NCBI RefSeq assembly: GCF_017573505.1 | Contig: NZ_JAGEOJ010000024.1 | Location: forward strand, 1-64,000 | DNA from: Actinomadura barringtoniae | GTDB taxonomy: Bacteria; Actinomycetota; Actinomycetes; Streptosporangiales; Streptosporangiaceae | Length of the DNA: 64,000 nt | Reading direction: 5' to 3' | Shown here: one piece after another, positions 62,459 through 64,000 of the stretch | Numbering within the stretch: the stretch's first letter is position 1 | Layout of the letters: every line of letters starts with the position of its first letter | Position numbers and translations under genes: made by a program | The notes under the pieces: model-generated | What the model was told of the DNA's origin: nothing | Databases searched by the model: none | Seen by the model: only the letters and a program-made list of their open reading frames with translations

Positions 62459-63199
62459 TTGGAGCGCACGCCGCCTGATCGGCATCGCGTCCTCGAGTCC
62501 TATGAGGACGGGGTGCAGGCGATCAGGACGATGGCGGCTCGGATCGGCGACTGGAGCGTACGCACCCCTTGCACCGAGTGGCAGGCTCTGGACCTGGCCG
62601 GGCACCTGCGCTGCGTCGCCGAGAACTACCTGGAGTACCTGCAGGACTCGCCGGACAGCCGGCTGGCCAAGCTGTTCGCCCAGGAGGCCGCGACCGCGGT
62701 GCTGATCCGGCAGCAGGCACGGCAGAACGCGACCGAGCTCGCGGTGCTGCCGCCCGAGCCGGGGCCGTCGCGCATCATGGCCTTCACCGTCTCGGCGGGG
62801 GCCTACGCGGACCTGATGCCTGATCTCTGGGACCGCACGCATTTCGTCTACCGGGGCACCAAGTACACGGTCGGGGACCACGCGGGCGCGTCCTGCGTGG
62901 AGTGGCACCTGCACGCGTGGGATCTGGCACGGGCGCAGGGGGCCGACTACCGGCCGCAGGATCCGGAACTGCTGGTGTCGGCCTGGCATTGGGGCGTTCC
63001 ACATCTGCCCCTGTCGGGCGGGGACGCCTGGGAGGCCGTACTGCGCTCGTCGGGCCGTTCACCCGGCTGGCCGGAGAAGGACGTCCCCGCGACGGCGGAG
63101 AAGGGCGCGCCTGCCGCGTCCGGTGCCGCGAACGCCTCGGGCCTGCCGGCCGCGGCGGCGATGGCCCTCGCACGGCGCCGGCCACGCCGCCCGGTCTGA
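62459..63199 (+). CDS. MDMPI/DinB-type protein (mycothiol-dependent maleylpyruvate isomerase-like)
   Basis: 246 aa. Four-helix N-terminal domain with likely metal His in DLAGHLRCVAENY and VEWHLHAWDLAR, and TPCTEWQALDLAG opening the family pattern. Such proteins act in mycothiol-dependent detoxification. The last 50 residues are Ala/Pro-rich and low-complexity. TTG 62459 follows GGGGGG by eight bases; GTG 62432 would add nine residues. Function not specific. Confidence 0.72.
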   Translation: MERTPPDRHRVLESYEDGVQAIRTMAARIGDWSVRTPCTEWQALDLAGHLRCVAENYLEYLQDSPDSRLAKLFAQEAATAVLIRQQARQNATELAVLPPEPGPSRIMAFTVSAGAYADLMPDLWDRTHFVYRGTKYTVGDHAGASCVEWHLHAWDLARAQGADYRPQDPELLVSAWHWGVPHLPLSGGDAWEAVLRSSGRSPGWPEKDVPATAEKGAPAASGAANASGLPAAAAMALARRRPRRPV

Positions 63200-63270
63200 C
63201 ACCGCCGCTGGGCCTGACACTGCCGTACGGGCTGAGACCGCCGTACTGACTGGCAACGGACATGAAGAAG

Positions 63271-63308
63271 CCGATGCGCCGTCCCCCGGCCGGGGGACGG
63301 CGCATCGG
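63271..63308. terminator. Perfect 38-bp palindrome (terminator) upstream of the transporter stop
   Basis: CCGATGCGCCGTCCCCCGG followed directly by its reverse complement, 19-bp arms with no spacer. On the minus strand CTTCTT follows the stem, so it probably ends the NarK-type transcript; it can also end the MDMPI transcript. Confidence 0.85.
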
Positions 63309-63323
63309 CCTGTGCGGGGGCGG

Positions 63324-64000
63324 TCAGACCCCTACGAGCTTCCTGCTGTGCGTGCGCAGGTAGACGACCCAGGTCAGGGCGAAGCACAGGGCGTAGAACG
63401 CGATGAAGGCGATGTAGGCGCCGTCACCTGTCTTGTAGGTGAGGAACGACTGGCGGAAGGCCATGTTCACCAGGACCCCGCCGAACGCGCCGATCGCCCC
63501 GGCGATGCCGATGAGCGCCCCGGCGAGGCGGCGCGCCTCGTGCTCGGCCTGGTCCGGGTCGCCGCCGTTGGCCACACCGAGCTGCGCCTTGGCGCGGAAG
63601 ATGGCCGGGATCATCTTGTAGGTCGAGCCGTTGCCGAGGCCGCTGAAGACGAACAGCAGGATGAACCCGGTGAGGAAGAGCCCCAGCGACTTCTGCGCGG
63701 AGGCGGTCAGGACCAGGCCCGCCGCGACGGCCATCGCGACGAAGTTCCAGAACGTCACCTTGGCGCCGCCCACCCGGTCGGCGAGCCAGCCGCCGACCGG
63801 CCGGATGAACGAGCCGAGCAGCGGGCCCAGGAACGTCAGGTAGGCGGCGTCGATCGGGGTGGCGAAGTCGGACTTGAACTGCACCTGCAGTACCTGCCCG
63901 AAGGCGAAGCCGAACCCGATGAACGAGCCGAACGTGCCGATGTAGAGCACCGACATGATCCAGGTGTGCGGGTCCTTGGCGACGTCGCGCATGGCGTGCT
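63324..64000 (-). CDS. NarK-type nitrate/nitrite transporter, C-terminal part
   Basis: Partial: the frame stays open through the right edge (before Met at 63992 it reads His-Ala), so only about 225 C-terminal residues are seen. Helices and motifs such as GPLLGSFIRPVGGWLADRVG and FSGLGNGSTYKMIPAIFRAK are hallmark NarK sequences (the nitrate signature GxGNGS). A major-facilitator inner-membrane transporter of nitrate/nitrite. The start and subtype lie outside the window. Confidence 0.88.
   Translation of the reverse strand, partial: HAMRDVAKDPHTWIMSVLYIGTFGSFIGFGFAFGQVLQVQFKSDFATPIDAAYLTFLGPLLGSFIRPVGGWLADRVGGAKVTFWNFVAMAVAAGLVLTASAQKSLGLFLTGFILLFVFSGLGNGSTYKMIPAIFRAKAQLGVANGGDPDQAEHEARRLAGALIGIAGAIGAFGGVLVNMAFRQSFLTYKTGDGAYIAFIAFYALCFALTWVVYLRTHSRKLVGV

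Overview
The window is a 64 kb piece of a high-GC actinomycete chromosome. Nearly every gene is GC-rich in third positions, GTG and TTG starts are common, and genes are packed with ATGA/GTGA stop-start overlaps. Gene content (mycothiol-type DinB/MDMPI proteins, GarA-like FHA protein, FtsR, DUF881/small-basic-protein cluster, DUF5999, class F sortase, LutABC, F420/PPOX-type protein) fits Streptosporangiales, most likely near Actinomadura; the genus is an inference, not shown. No rRNA, tRNA, CRISPR, phage or IS element was seen.

Layout. 0-2.5 kb: a LuxC/LuxE-like carboxylate-to-aldehyde pair running off the left edge. 2.5-5 kb: a small membrane protein, pgi, and an EF-hand protein. 5.1-10.3 kb: an ascorbate-type PTS operon (IIC-IIB-IIA plus SIS-domain protein) with its GntR/HutC regulator, a DasR-box-like operator and a divergent secreted protein. 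10.3-13.9 kb: an AraC/NmrA pair and an ECF sigma/anti-sigma pair. 13.9-25.8 kb: a peptide-type ABC importer operon (hotdog-like protein, amidase, SBP, DppB, fused DppC-DppD, DppF) diverging from an acyl-CoA dehydrogenase/acyl-CoA ligase/TetR group, with matching 16-bp TetR-type operators at both promoters. The importer operon holds a 119-bp tandem duplication made of coupled 40-codon mini-ORFs. 26-29.6 kb: DUF4397 surface protein, class F sortase, and a Ser/Thr kinase with a seven-bladed WD40 sensor. 29.6-31.5 kb: thiC under a TPP riboswitch. 31.6-36.8 kb: MFS, M20 hydrolase, an orphan histidine kinase, adenine deaminase and NUDIX. 

36.9-53.4 kb is the best-conserved block: CDP-alcohol transferase, a nucleotidyltransferase/PMM-like protein, (MocR, LysE), DUF881, small basic protein, DUF881, FHA protein, FtsR, bifunctional nuclease, MerR, (LPG-synthase-like protein) and gcvP under a tandem glycine riboswitch. 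From memory this parallels Mycobacterium tuberculosis Rv1822-Rv1832, except that gcvH is missing from its place. 53.3-64 kb is accessory: AraC/quinone-oxidoreductase pair, TPR protein, PPOX protein, alpha/beta hydrolase, DUF5999, lutABC, TetR, a coiled-coil protein, an MDMPI protein and the end of a NarK-type transporter cut by the right edge.
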